The notes beneath the pieces were generated by a model, which was given only the letters and a program-made list of their open reading frames with translations, was not told where the DNA came from and did not search any database. The position numbers and the translations under genes were made by a program. From Verrucomicrobiaceae bacterium (GTDB lineage Bacteria; Verrucomicrobiota; Verrucomicrobiia; Verrucomicrobiales; Verrucomicrobiaceae), in contig JAIYDW010000094.1 in NCBI GenBank assembly GCA_027487315.1, forward strand, positions 1 to 64,000: a stretch of 64,000 nucleotides of DNA. The letters run 5' to 3'. This document shows, one piece after another, positions 34,431 through 44,600 of the stretch. How positions within the stretch are numbered: position 1 is the stretch's first letter; each line of letters begins with the position of its first letter.

Positions 34431-35620
34431 AACCCCGGCTCCTGTTCGTCTCCAATCTCTTCCCGGACGCCGATTCCCCCTATCGGGGACTCGACAACGC
34501 CACCGTCCTCCATCATCTCGCCAGCACCTACGACATTCGCGTCCTCTCCCCTCGCCCCTGGCTCCCACTCATCTCCCCCAAGTTCCCCCGCGCCCCCCGT
34601 CCCATCGACACCCCCTTCAAACCCATCTACATCCGCACCCCCTACCTCCCCAAGATCGGCGGCCTCGCCAATCATCACCTCATGGCCAAAGCTCTGCGCG
34701 GCCCCATGGCCACCCTTCACCGCTCCTTCCCCTGGGACCACGCCCTCGGCAGCTGGCTCTTCCCCGACGCCTGCGCCCTTCATCAAACCCACACCACCAT
34801 CGCCCCCCGCACCCCTTTCACCCTCATCGCCCAGGGCAGCGACGTCCACGCCTACCTGCAATCCCCCCCTCGCCGCCGCGCCATCCTCCACACCCTGAAC
34901 GCCGCCCAGGCCACCATCACCCGCAGCCGCAGCCTCGCCGAAACCCTCGCCGCCGCCGGGGCCGATCCCCAAAAACTCCATCCCATCACTAACGGCATCG
35001 ACACCCGCCTCTTCCACTACGCCGGACGCGCCGCCGCCCGTGTCGAACTCAACATCAAAATCGACGACACCCTCCTCCTCTTCGTCGGCAACCTCCTTCC
35101 TGTCAAAGACCCCCTCCAACTCGTCAAAAACTTCACCCACCTCCTCCCCCGCCTCCCCCACCATCGCCTCCGCCTCATCATCATCGGCCAGGGCCCCCTG
35201 CAAAAAGCCCTCACGACCCTCATCCACGCCGCCTCCCTCCAGGATCGCATCCAGCTCACCGGCCCCCTCCCCGCCGAAGCCGTCGCCCGCTACATGCGCG
35301 CCGCCGACCTCCTCTGCCTCACCAGCCTCAACGAAGGCCTCCCCAACGTTGTCCTCGAAGCCCAAGCCTGTGGCCTCCCCATCCTCTCCACCCACGTCGG
35401 CGGCCTCCACGAAGTCATCGACCAACCCTGGAAAGGCACCCTCACCCCCCTCCACGACCCCGACGCCTGGGTCGACGCCGCCTGCCGCCTCATCGACTCC
35501 CCCCCCGAAGGCACCCCCATCGCCACCCTCGGCGCCACCCGCACCTGGGCCGCCACCGCCGCCGCCTACCACGCCGTCATGAGCCCGGCTCCACACCTGG
35601 CCACCCCGCCTCACCCATGA
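34427..35620 (+). CDS. Family 4 glycosyltransferase (cytoplasmic)
   Basis: I use the ATG at 34427 (397 aa), overlapping the previous stop; the track ORF begins 407 codons earlier. The N-terminal domain opens RLLFVSNLFPDADSPYRG. The C-terminal GT-B domain has LFVGNLLPVKDPLQLVK, LIIIGQGPLQKAL, the nucleotide-binding segment DLLCLTSLNEGLPNVVLEAQ (E-x7-E) and GLPILSTHVGGL. It is a retaining GT4 transferase of the EPS assembly line. The gene is markedly C-rich on the sense strand, which generates a full-length antisense ORF. It is coupled on both sides by ATGA. Confidence 0.9.
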   Translation: MKPRLLFVSNLFPDADSPYRGLDNATVLHHLASTYDIRVLSPRPWLPLISPKFPRAPRPIDTPFKPIYIRTPYLPKIGGLANHHLMAKALRGPMATLHRSFPWDHALGSWLFPDACALHQTHTTIAPRTPFTLIAQGSDVHAYLQSPPRRRAILHTLNAAQATITRSRSLAETLAAAGADPQKLHPITNGIDTRLFHYAGRAAARVELNIKIDDTLLLFVGNLLPVKDPLQLVKNFTHLLPRLPHHRLRLIIIGQGPLQKALTTLIHAASLQDRIQLTGPLPAEAVARYMRAADLLCLTSLNEGLPNVVLEAQACGLPILSTHVGGLHEVIDQPWKGTLTPLHDPDAWVDAACRLIDSPPEGTPIATLGATRTWAATAAAYHAVMSPAPHLATPPHP

Positions 35621-36819
35621 AAATCCTTTGGATCAAAACCGGCACCCTCTTCCCCCCGGACACCGGCGGCCGCAGGCGCACCCTCGCCATGCTCCGGGAA
35701 ATCCAGCGCGCCGGCCACTCCGTCCACTACCTCGGACTCAAATCCCCCTCACTCCCCATCACCCCGGAAGAACAAACCGACCCCTACGCCGACACCAAAG
35801 AATGGGTCCCCTCCCACGAACCCGCCCACAGTTCCCCCCGCTTCTTCCTCGCCCTCCTGAAGAACCTCCTCTTCTCCCGCCAACCCTACGTCCTCGACCG
35901 CTACCACTCCCCGGCCTGGCGCCAGCGCATCATCGACTCCGCCACCCACGCCGACCTCGTCATCTGCGACTTCCTCACCCCCGCCCCCCACTTCGAACAC
36001 CTCTCCCTCGGCAAACCCACCATCCTCTTCCAGCACAACATCGAAGCCCAAATCTGGAAACGCCTCGCCGACACCGCTAAAAACCCCCTCAAACGCGCCT
36101 ACCTCCGCAGCCAGCACCGCCGCATGGCCCGCGCTGAAAAGCACCTATCCACCCTGTTCGACGGCGTCATCACCGTCTCCCCGGACGACACCGCCTACTG
36201 CCGCGAACACTACCACCTCACCAACATCCTCGGCCACGTCCCCACCGGCGTCGACATCACCGCCTTCCACCCCGCCCCGCATCCCCCAGCCACCCCCACC
36301 ATCGGCTTCCTCGGCTCCATGGACTGGATGCCCAACATCGAAGGCATCCACTGGTTCCTCCGCGAAGTCCTCCCCCTCGTCCGCAAGTCTCTCCCCACCG
36401 TCCGCCTGAAAATCATCGGCAGGAATCCCCCCGCCTCCATCCGCGACCTCCCACTCACCGACCCCGCCATCGAAGTCACCGGCACCGTCCCCGACGTCCA
36501 ACCCCACGTCCACGCCTGCACCCTCATCGCCGTCCCCCTCCTCGCCGGCGGCGGCACCCGCATCAAAATCTTCGAAGCCATGGCCATGGGCGTCCCCGTC
36601 GTCTCCACCACCATCGGCGCCGAAGGCCTCCCCCTCACCCCCGGCACCGACCTCCAAATCGCCGACTCCCCCACCGCCTTCGCCACCCACCTCCTCACCC
36701 TCCTTAAAGACCCCACCCTCACCGCCACCCTAGCCGCCCACGCCCGCCACCGCATGGAAACCGACTTCACCTGGGCCGCCGCCACCCACCGCTTCCTCCA
36801 CCTCCTCCCCCGCCAGTAG
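35617..36819 (+). CDS. Family 4 glycosyltransferase
   Basis: The product is 400 aa and starts in ATGA overlap with the previous gene. It begins KILWIKTGTLFPPDTGGRRR, the substrate-loop form of sugar transferases such as those in hyaluronan-like and mycosaminyl pathways, and continues with FLGSMDWMPNIEGIHWF, LKIIGRNPP, VPDVQPHVHACTLIAVPLLA and GGGTRIKIFEAMAMGVPVVS. The GGGTRxKxFEAMAxG segment is typical of GT4. It is the last gene before the 22-bp tandem array. Acceptor and donor are unknown. Confidence 0.9.
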   Translation: MKILWIKTGTLFPPDTGGRRRTLAMLREIQRAGHSVHYLGLKSPSLPITPEEQTDPYADTKEWVPSHEPAHSSPRFFLALLKNLLFSRQPYVLDRYHSPAWRQRIIDSATHADLVICDFLTPAPHFEHLSLGKPTILFQHNIEAQIWKRLADTAKNPLKRAYLRSQHRRMARAEKHLSTLFDGVITVSPDDTAYCREHYHLTNILGHVPTGVDITAFHPAPHPPATPTIGFLGSMDWMPNIEGIHWFLREVLPLVRKSLPTVRLKIIGRNPPASIRDLPLTDPAIEVTGTVPDVQPHVHACTLIAVPLLAGGGTRIKIFEAMAMGVPVVSTTIGAEGLPLTPGTDLQIADSPTAFATHLLTLLKDPTLTATLAAHARHRMETDFTWAAATHRFLHLLPRQ

Positions 36820-37141
36820 CGACACCCGCCTCACCGATTCAATCGCAGCGAGCCGACAACCGAAGGCCCAAGGTCAGGGGCACCGATTCGACGAGTGACC
36901 CCCTGAAGCGCAAGGGGTCACCCCCCGAAACCCCACGGGTCACCCCTCCCAACCCAATGGGTCACCCCTCCAAACCTAAGGGGTCACCCACCGAAACTCC
37001 ATGGGTCACCCCTCGAAACCCCAGGAGTCACCCATCGAACCGCACGGAGTCACCCCTCCATTCCCCACGGGTCACCCCCCGAATCGCCACGGGTCAGGGG
37101 CAGAACCTCCCCCCCTGACCCATCGAAGCCGCCGGGGTCAC
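36820..37141. other. Convergent spacer built largely of a 22-bp tandem array
   Basis: This is 322 bp with no credible ORF or RNA gene. Apart from the first 50 bp, it is the repeat array listed next. Confidence 0.6.
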
Positions 37142-37143
37142 TC
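36871..37143. repeat. Tandem array with exact 22-bp period, 12 units plus a partial
   Basis: Units start at 36871 and every 22 bp to 37135 with no drift. The usual core is GGGTCACCC followed by a variable CTCSAAACC stretch. GGGTCACCC is nearly self-complementary. The period is two helical turns, so every core faces the same side of DNA. Outer units are inverted or diverged (AGGTCAGGGG, GAGTGACCCC, CCCTGACCC). The last units form a hairpin GGGTCAGGGG/CCCCTGACCC (37091-37121). The array ends at the stop codon of the minus-strand gene. There are no unique spacers. Confidence 0.9.
37091..37121. terminator. Hairpin at the end of the 22-bp array, possible bidirectional terminator
   Basis: GGGTCAGGGG and CCCCTGACCC make a perfect 10-bp stem across an 11-nt loop. 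It lies between two convergent stops, 21 bp beyond the minus-strand gene end. No T-run follows on either strand, so intrinsic termination is uncertain. Confidence 0.45.
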
Positions 37144-38059
37144 AAACAATCGGCGTGATCGCGTCCATGTAGGTGAAGGACCGAACGCTCCCGTTGATCT
37201 TGTTCGCCACCCGGACACTCAGAGGCCCGCTCAGGGTGGCAGGCACCAGCACAGACAGAGAGCTCGGCGTGATCGTCCCATAAACCGTCGCCCGCACCTC
37301 AGGATTGCTCCCGCTGCGGAAGAAAACCCCCTGCGTCACATCGCTCTTATCCAGGTCCAGCCGGTCGCCGGAGAGCTCGATCATCGTCCCCGGACTGTAC
37401 TTGCCCGGCGCCCCGTTCTCCTGACTCAGAACGCTATCGATGATCGGGCTCACCTTGCCCACCTCACCCAGGCTTTCCAGTGACAGCGTACTCCGCCACG
37501 CATCCCGCGTGTCAGCAGAGATGCTCAGCGCCACATCGCAGTTCATCTCATCGGGATTGTGAAAGTCCCCAGGCCCCGTCTTGCTGCCACCGCTCGTCGG
37601 GCGGAAGCGCAGTTTGCCGAGCAGACCCACGGAGAAAGCGCAGCCACTGCTGCACTCCAGAATGGTGTCCAGCACAGCCGTCAGGCCCGTCTTGATTTGA
37701 TCCGCCGTCAAGCCGCCGCTTTTGCTCGCAGCGATTGTAAAGAACGCATCGTCAGTCACGGGCTCGCCGAGCACAGGACGCGTCGTGAAACCTCCCTTGG
37801 GATTGGGAGCAATGTGGTATTTGAATGTAGGCATGGTCGTGGTTGGGTTGGGTATTTCATGTGTTTTTGAGGCCGCCTTCCGGCGGAAAGGCTTCTTCTT
37901 CTTAGGTCCAGGCTTCGGCACGGGTGAAGGATAAGGCACAAAGCCAGGGTCCCCGGGCTCCAGGTAATAACTAGGACTCCCCCACCGCAGATTCGGGTCA
38001 TCCCAAGTAAAGGGCAAACCCGTGAAGGGGTTGATCGCGTCCCAATGAAGTGTCTTCAT
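37142..38059 (-). CDS. HU-like DNA-binding protein with C-terminal DUF4469 (Ig-like) domain
   Basis: I give the ATG at 38059 (305 aa) as the start; the ATG at 37834 (230 aa) would give the length usual for the family, and the track start is 38203. The N-terminal 75 residues are odd (WDDPNLRWGSPSYYLEPGDPG, then Lys-rich PKKKKPFRRK). Residues about 76-205 match the HU/IHF-like module (TADQIKTGLTAVLDTILECSS, VGLLGKLRF). Residues about 215-300 match DUF4469 (KYSPGTMIELSGDRLDLD, QGVFFRSGSNPEVRATVYG). Family members are predicted nucleoid or DNA-binding proteins of unknown role. The 22-bp array abuts its 3' end. Confidence 0.7.
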   Translation of the reverse strand: MKTLHWDAINPFTGLPFTWDDPNLRWGSPSYYLEPGDPGFVPYPSPVPKPGPKKKKPFRRKAASKTHEIPNPTTTMPTFKYHIAPNPKGGFTTRPVLGEPVTDDAFFTIAASKSGGLTADQIKTGLTAVLDTILECSSGCAFSVGLLGKLRFRPTSGGSKTGPGDFHNPDEMNCDVALSISADTRDAWRSTLSLESLGEVGKVSPIIDSVLSQENGAPGKYSPGTMIELSGDRLDLDKSDVTQGVFFRSGSNPEVRATVYGTITPSSLSVLVPATLSGPLSVRVANKINGSVRSFTYMDAITPIV

Positions 38060-38604
38060 CTTCGGAGGCGGGTTGACGATCCAAATCCCACCAAAAACCA
38101 CCGCGAATGGCAAGACCAAAATGAGGTTTTTTGCCACACATTTGTCCCGGACCCCACGCCACAGCGATAGGTTTTTTCCCGTAGCCAGGTTGGCGCTGAT
38201 CACCCGTCAAACCACACCCTCCCTCCTCCAATTCGACCGTCCCACAATAGACTCAGGCCCAAACCCCCTGTCCACCGCACGACACCATGTAGCGAACCCT
38301 TCCTTGTCCTAATGAACCCTGTGCCTCACATAAGACATCGAAGACCCAGCTCAATTTTTATTTTTAAGATGCATGATAGAGCTTTTCCGTTATCATCCCG
38401 CGCGCCAAGGCAAGTCGAGTGCATTGTCTCTCCATTCTTGGCATCACTTGACGCACTCTCCGGTCCCCTGCATGAGGTCGATTCTCCATCTCCCACCTTA
38501 TGTGACTCAAACAGCCACCCCCTCCACGCCATAATCGATTACCAGAACTCGAATCATCCCGCCCGTCTCCATCCCACAATCCTCCCCTGCCGCATCCCAC
38601 TAAA
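38060..38604. other. Divergent intergenic region upstream of the 2583-aa gene
   Basis: This is 545 bp (less if the neighbour starts at 38203). It includes an AT-rich patch at about 38350-38372 (CAATTTTTATTTTTAAG) that could be a promoter for the 2583-aa gene. I saw no repeats, RNA gene or copy of the TGTGAC motif. Confidence 0.4.
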
Positions 38605-41600
38605 ATGAAGACCCTCCTCCTCTCCGCCCTCTTACTTACCACGGCACCCCTTCTCTCCGCACCTTTCGTCGCCTCGATTAACCGCCAACCGCAGACCACG
38701 CTCGCCGTCTCCGGCACCAGCACCATCTTCCGCGTGACTTTCACGGAGAGCGTCACCGGCGTCGATGTCACGGACTTCACCTTGCTCAAAGTCGGCACCG
38801 TCAATGGCACCATCGCCTCCATCTCCGGCAGCGGAGCCACCTATGATATCACCGTCAATGGCATCTCCGGCTTTGGCACGCTGCGGCTGGATCTCAAGCA
38901 CACTGGCACAGGCATCATAGGCAGTGGGTCGGTTGCCATCGCCGACGGCTTCGACAATGGCCAGTCCATCCGCGTCGGCACCACTGTCCCCATCGGTTGG
39001 GGCAATCACGTCGTCGGGCAGATCGGCGATGGCACTGCGGTAGGCGGAAACAAAACCTTCCCCACGGCGGTGAGTACATCCGGTGTGCTCAGCGGCAAAA
39101 ACATCGTGCAAATGGCCTCAGGGGCCAACTGGACGACCGTCCTCACGGCGGACAATCTTCTCTTTGCCTGGGGTGGCAACACGGTGGGACAGATCGGCAA
39201 CGGCACGAGCACTAGCCCTCAACAGATTCCGGTGGCTGTGGATATGAGTGGAGTGCTCAGCGGCAAGACCATTATCAGCCTCGCTTGTGGAGATAACTTC
39301 ACCTTGGCGCTGGATTCCGATGGCAAAGTTTACGGTTGGGGTTCCAACAGCCAGGGCCAGTTGGGCATTGGCAGCGTCGTCACCCCTCAAACCTCGCCAG
39401 TAGCCGTCATCTCCAGTGGAGCCTTGAATGGCAAAGTCGTCACGGGCATCTCAGCTGGCACAAATTTTGCCGTCGCCTGCACTTCGGACGGCGGGATCTA
39501 CACTTGGGGCAGAGCAACCACCGGGAGACTCGGCAATGGCGATACCGTCACCAATGTGATCTCTCCAGCCCAGTTGGGCGGCGTCTTCACCGGCAAACGT
39601 GTGGTGGCCGTGTCTGGTGGCGGTGCCTTTGGTGCGGCACTCACCTCAGACGGTCGTGTTTACACTTGGGGTAACAACAACATCGGCCAGCTCGGCGATG
39701 GTGGCACCATCAGCACGCCGACCGAGAATGCCACGCCTGCTGGCATCCTTGGCACCGGACTGCTCCCTGGCAGCCGGACCGTCGCCAACATCACCTGCAC
39801 TTTTTCCGGTATGTATGCCATCGCCCGAGATGGCTCATTCTACGCCTGGGGTGGTGGCGGGTCTGGTGGCCTGGGCAACGGCGGCACCACCTCCAGCACC
39901 TCACCTGTCCTAGTGGATACCACGGGCGTGCTTTCCGGCAAAACCATCGCCGCCATCACCGGTGGCAATAACTTTGCCAGCGTCCTGACCACAGAGGGCA
40001 AACTTTACAGCTGGGGCACCAACGCCAGTGGCCAGCTCGGTGACGGCACCACCGACCAACGAAACAACCCCATCGCAGTGGATGTGAGTGCCAGCAGCGC
40101 CCTCAACGGCAAGACCGTCAGCTTCCTCTCTTCCGCCGCCCAGCCAACGTTCATGATGGCCGGGGCCGGTGTTGCGGCGGCTCCACCACCAGCCCCCGTC
40201 GTCACCAACGTCACCTCCTCCACAGCCAACGGAGCCTACAACGCCTCCGACGCAATCTCCATCCAAGTCACCTTCGACGCCAGCGTCACCGTCACCGGAA
40301 CCCCACAGCTCACCCTCGAGACCGGCACCACCGACCGCGTCCTGAACTACAGCAGCGGCAGCCCCGGCACCACGCTCACCTTCAACTACACCGTCCAAGC
40401 CGGAGACACCACCGCCGACCTCGACTACATCAGCACCAGCGCCCTCTCCCTGAACGGAGGCACCATCAACGCCACTACAGGGGCCACGGCAGCCACGCTC
40501 ACCCTACCCAGCCCTGGAGCCTCAGGCTCCCTTGGAGCCAACAAAGCCCTCGTCATCGACACCACCGCCCCCACCATCAACATAGGCTCACCCTCCGTCA
40601 GCACCATCGCCGCAGGCGCAGGCTCCGTCACCTACACCGTGACCTACGCCGACACCAACTTCGACGCCAGCACCCTCGCCAACGGCAACATCACCCTCAA
40701 CTCCACCGGCAGCGCCAACGCCACCGTCGGCGTCTCCGGCAGCGGCACCACCCGCACCGTCACCCTCAGCAGCATCACCGGCTCAGGCAGCCTCGGCATC
40801 ACCATCGCCTCCGGCACCGCCAGCGATACGGCAGGAAACACCGCAGGCGCAGCCGGACCGAGCACGACCTTTGCGGTGACGGCACCTGCTTCCGGTCCAT
40901 CTCCGACGGGCACGCCGGCCCATCAATTCACGAACAGCAGCACCATGGCTTCGTTCACCGTGCCAGCTGGTCCCAGACGGCTGCTGGTAGTTTCCGCCGG
41001 TGATCCCGGCACTCCGACGAACCCCACCTCCGTCACCTTCAATGGCACGCCCATGTTGCTCGGTAATTCCACCTCAGACGGCACTTTCTCCTGTGACTCC
41101 ATCTGGTACCTGGCTCTCGGCAATGGCCCGGCAATTACGGGCAGCATCAACGTGGCTTTCGGCGGGTTGGAATTCCGTTATATCGGTGCAGCCTCCTTTT
41201 CTAACGTCGATCAGACCACACCAGTGGATACGAATGGACCAAAGATTTCAGGCTCAGTGCAGGGCACAAACCCTTCATCGTCTCTCGACGTGACGAGCCA
41301 GGCGGGAGATCTGGTCTTCGACCTTTTTGATGCCTATGGCACTACTGCCGTGCCGACCACGACTGCGGGCGCCAACCAAACCGTGGTGAATACGGTTGGC
41401 GCGCTTTGGTTCGACCCAGGTTATTACTCTCGTTACAGCACCAGCACGGAGCCCGGAGCTGCCACCGTCCCGATGAGCTGGACCACTGCGAATACCGGCG
41501 CCATCCTGCACCTCACGATGAACATCAACGGATCTGGCGCGGCCCCAACGCCGGCCCCTGTTGTCACCGGTGTCACCTCCTCCACAGCCAACGGAGCCTA

Positions 41601-44600
41601 CAACGCCTCCGACGCAATCTCCATCCAGGTCACCTTCGACGCCAGCGTCACCGTCACCGGCACCCCACAGCTCACCCTCGAGACCGGCACCACCGACCGC
41701 GTCCTAAACTACAGCAGCGGCAGCCCCGGCACCACGCTTACCTTCAACTACACCGTCCAAGCGGGAGACACCACCGCCGACCTCGACTACCTCAGCACCA
41801 GCGCCCTCTCACTGAACGGAGGCACCATCAACGCCACCACAGGGGCCACGGCAGCCACCCTCACCCTACCTAGCCCAGGAGCCTCAGGCTCCCTCGGAGC
41901 CAACAAAGCCCTCGTCATCGACACCACCGCCCCCACCATCAACATCGGCTCACCCTCCGTCAGCACCATCACCGCAGGCGCAGGCTCCGTCACCTACACC
42001 GTGACCTACGCCGACACCAACTTCAACGCCAGCACCCTCGCCAACGGCAACATCACCCTCAACTCCACCGGCTCCGCCAACGCCACCGTGAACGTCACCG
42101 GCAGCGGCACCACCCGCACTGTCACCCTCAGCAGCATCACCGGCTCAGGCAGCCTCGGCATCACCATCGCCTCCGGCACCGCCTCAGATACGGCGGGAAA
42201 TTTGACTCCAGCGGCCGGACCAAGCACCACCTTCACTGTCACAGCCCCTCCCACCGTCACTCTGACCACCAACTCGGTGAATGCGAATGCCTCGTCGATC
42301 ACCATCACCGGCACCAACTTCGATACCACGCCGGGGAACAACACTGTGGCCTTCACGCCTGCGGGCACAGGCACTGTCACCGCAGCCACCGCAACAAGCC
42401 TGACCGTCAGTGTCAGCAGCCTGCGTGCAGGCGCTCTGAATGCGGTCGTCACCAACGGCAATGGCAACAGCGGCGCACCCGTGCAGGTCGCCACCGTGGT
42501 CCCCGTCATCACGGCCAACACATCCAACCTGGCTAACACAGCCACAACCCTCACCATCAATGGCTTCGGCTTTGATCCCACACCCGCCAACAACACCGTC
42601 GCCTTCTCGCCTACAGGCACCGGCACCGTCACGGCCTCGACGGCGACGACTTTGACTGTGACCGGCATCGCGGGTCTGACCAATGGTGCCCTCAATGCCA
42701 TCGTCACCAGCAATAGCCAGGCCAGTGCCAGTGCGCAGGTGGCGACCGTTACCACAGGAGTAGCACCCGCCCCGGGCTTTCTCTACGTTCTGAGCGATGT
42801 GAATGGCGCTTCGAACCAAATCTACGGCTACTCGGTTGACGAGGCGACCGGGGCGCTCACTGCACTCGCCGGTTTCCCCGTTGCGACAGGGAGCAATGGC
42901 ATTGGTCAGACCAATACCGAGCAACTCGCGCTGGATGCAGCCAATAGGCGACTTTATGCCATTAATCGCGGAGGCGGCACCGTCAGTGCCTACGCGATCG
43001 GCACGACGGGCGCGCTCACAGCGCTGCCGTTTTCGCCTATCAATCTAGGTGCCGGTGCATGGTCTAATCTTGCGGTGCATCCTTCCGGCTCGCCGTTGGT
43101 GGTGGGGCGCGGGACCGGTTCGCAAATTTTCAGTTTCAATATTACCGCCACCACCGCGACGGCAGCGGCGGGCAGTCCCTACAGCACCGGTACTGCCGCA
43201 GGGTTCAGCAATGCCTTTAGCAGGGATGGTAATTACGTTTACACTGGCGGGAACACGGGCACCACCTTCGCTGGTTTCAGCGTTAATGCCACAACCGGGG
43301 TGTTGACGGCGCTTGCCGGATCGCCCTTCTCTAGTGTCTCGAACGCCGTAGGATACTGTACCGACAGTGACGGTCGGCTGTTTATGGGGCAAGTTGGTGG
43401 CGGCGCGTTACGCGTTTTCACCACTGCTGCAGGCATTCCGACTCCGGTGACCGGCAACCCCTTCGCTACAGGACTCACTAATCACATCCACGCAGTGCTG
43501 CACCCGAATGGCTTTTATGCGGCGGCGGACCGCGTGGGCAACCGTGTGGGTGTTTACAAGATCAACGGCAGCGGCGCGGCCACCACGCTCGCGGCAGTCT
43601 CGGGTTCGCCCTTCGCCGCCGGAGGCACGACAACCAATACACTGGCGCTCAACCAAAGCGGCGCCTTCCTGTTTGCGGCCAATGGCGGCACCCGAAACCT
43701 AACGACGTTCAGCGTCGATTTGTCCACTGGGGTGCTCACCTCGCCCGTAACGCAACCCGCCAATACACTTGGCACGACTGGCCTTGTCAACGGGTTGGGT
43801 TATATTGCCGCAGCAGCAGCGCCCACCGTCATTGCCTCAACCACCTCGGTGAACGCAGACGCAACATCCATCACCATCACTGGCACGGGCTTTGATGCCA
43901 GCACTCCTGGCAACAACACCGTCGCCTTCACCCCTACGGGCACAGGCACCGTCACTGCTGCTACCGCTACGAGCCTGACCGTCAGCGTAAGCGGTCTGCG
44001 TGCTGGTGCTTTGAATGCCGTCGTCACCAATGGTGCAGGCAACAGCGGCACTGCCGCCCAAGTCGCCACCGTGGTGCCCGTCATCACCAGCAGCACAGCC
44101 AATCTTCTCAGCACTGCCTCTACGCTCACCATCATTGGCTTCGGCTTTGATCCAACCCCAGGCAATAATACCATCACCTTCTCGCCATCGGGCACGGGGA
44201 CAGTCACAGCCTCCACGGCGACGAGTCTAACCGTGACAAGCATCACCGGCCTGACCGCAGGTGCATTAAATGCCATCGTCACCAGCAATGGCCAAACCAG
44301 CGCCAGTGCACAGGTGGCCACTATTGTGCCGCCAGCGCCAACAGTCACTCTAACAACCACCTCAATAAACGCCAATGCCCCCACCCTCACCATCACCGGT
44401 AATAACTTCGACACCACTCCAGGCAATAACACCGTCGCCCTCACCCCCTTCGGCACCGGAACCGTCACCGCCTCCACCGCCACCTCATTGACCGTCTCAG
44501 TCAGCGGCCTCCGCGCCGGTCCCCTCAGCGCCGTCGTCACCACCAACTCCGTTTCCAGCGGAGCCCCCGTCCAGGTCGCCACCGTCCGCCCCGTCATCAC

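Noticed and set aside
34421-35614. 397-aa minus-strand ORF opposite the GT4 gene
   Set aside because: Gly/Val/Asp-rich translation that mirrors the sense codons exactly; the sense strand has clear GT4 motifs.
36871-37143. Possible CRISPR array
   Set aside because: The 22-bp period leaves no room for spacers and the intervening bases are degenerate repeats; no cas gene is near.
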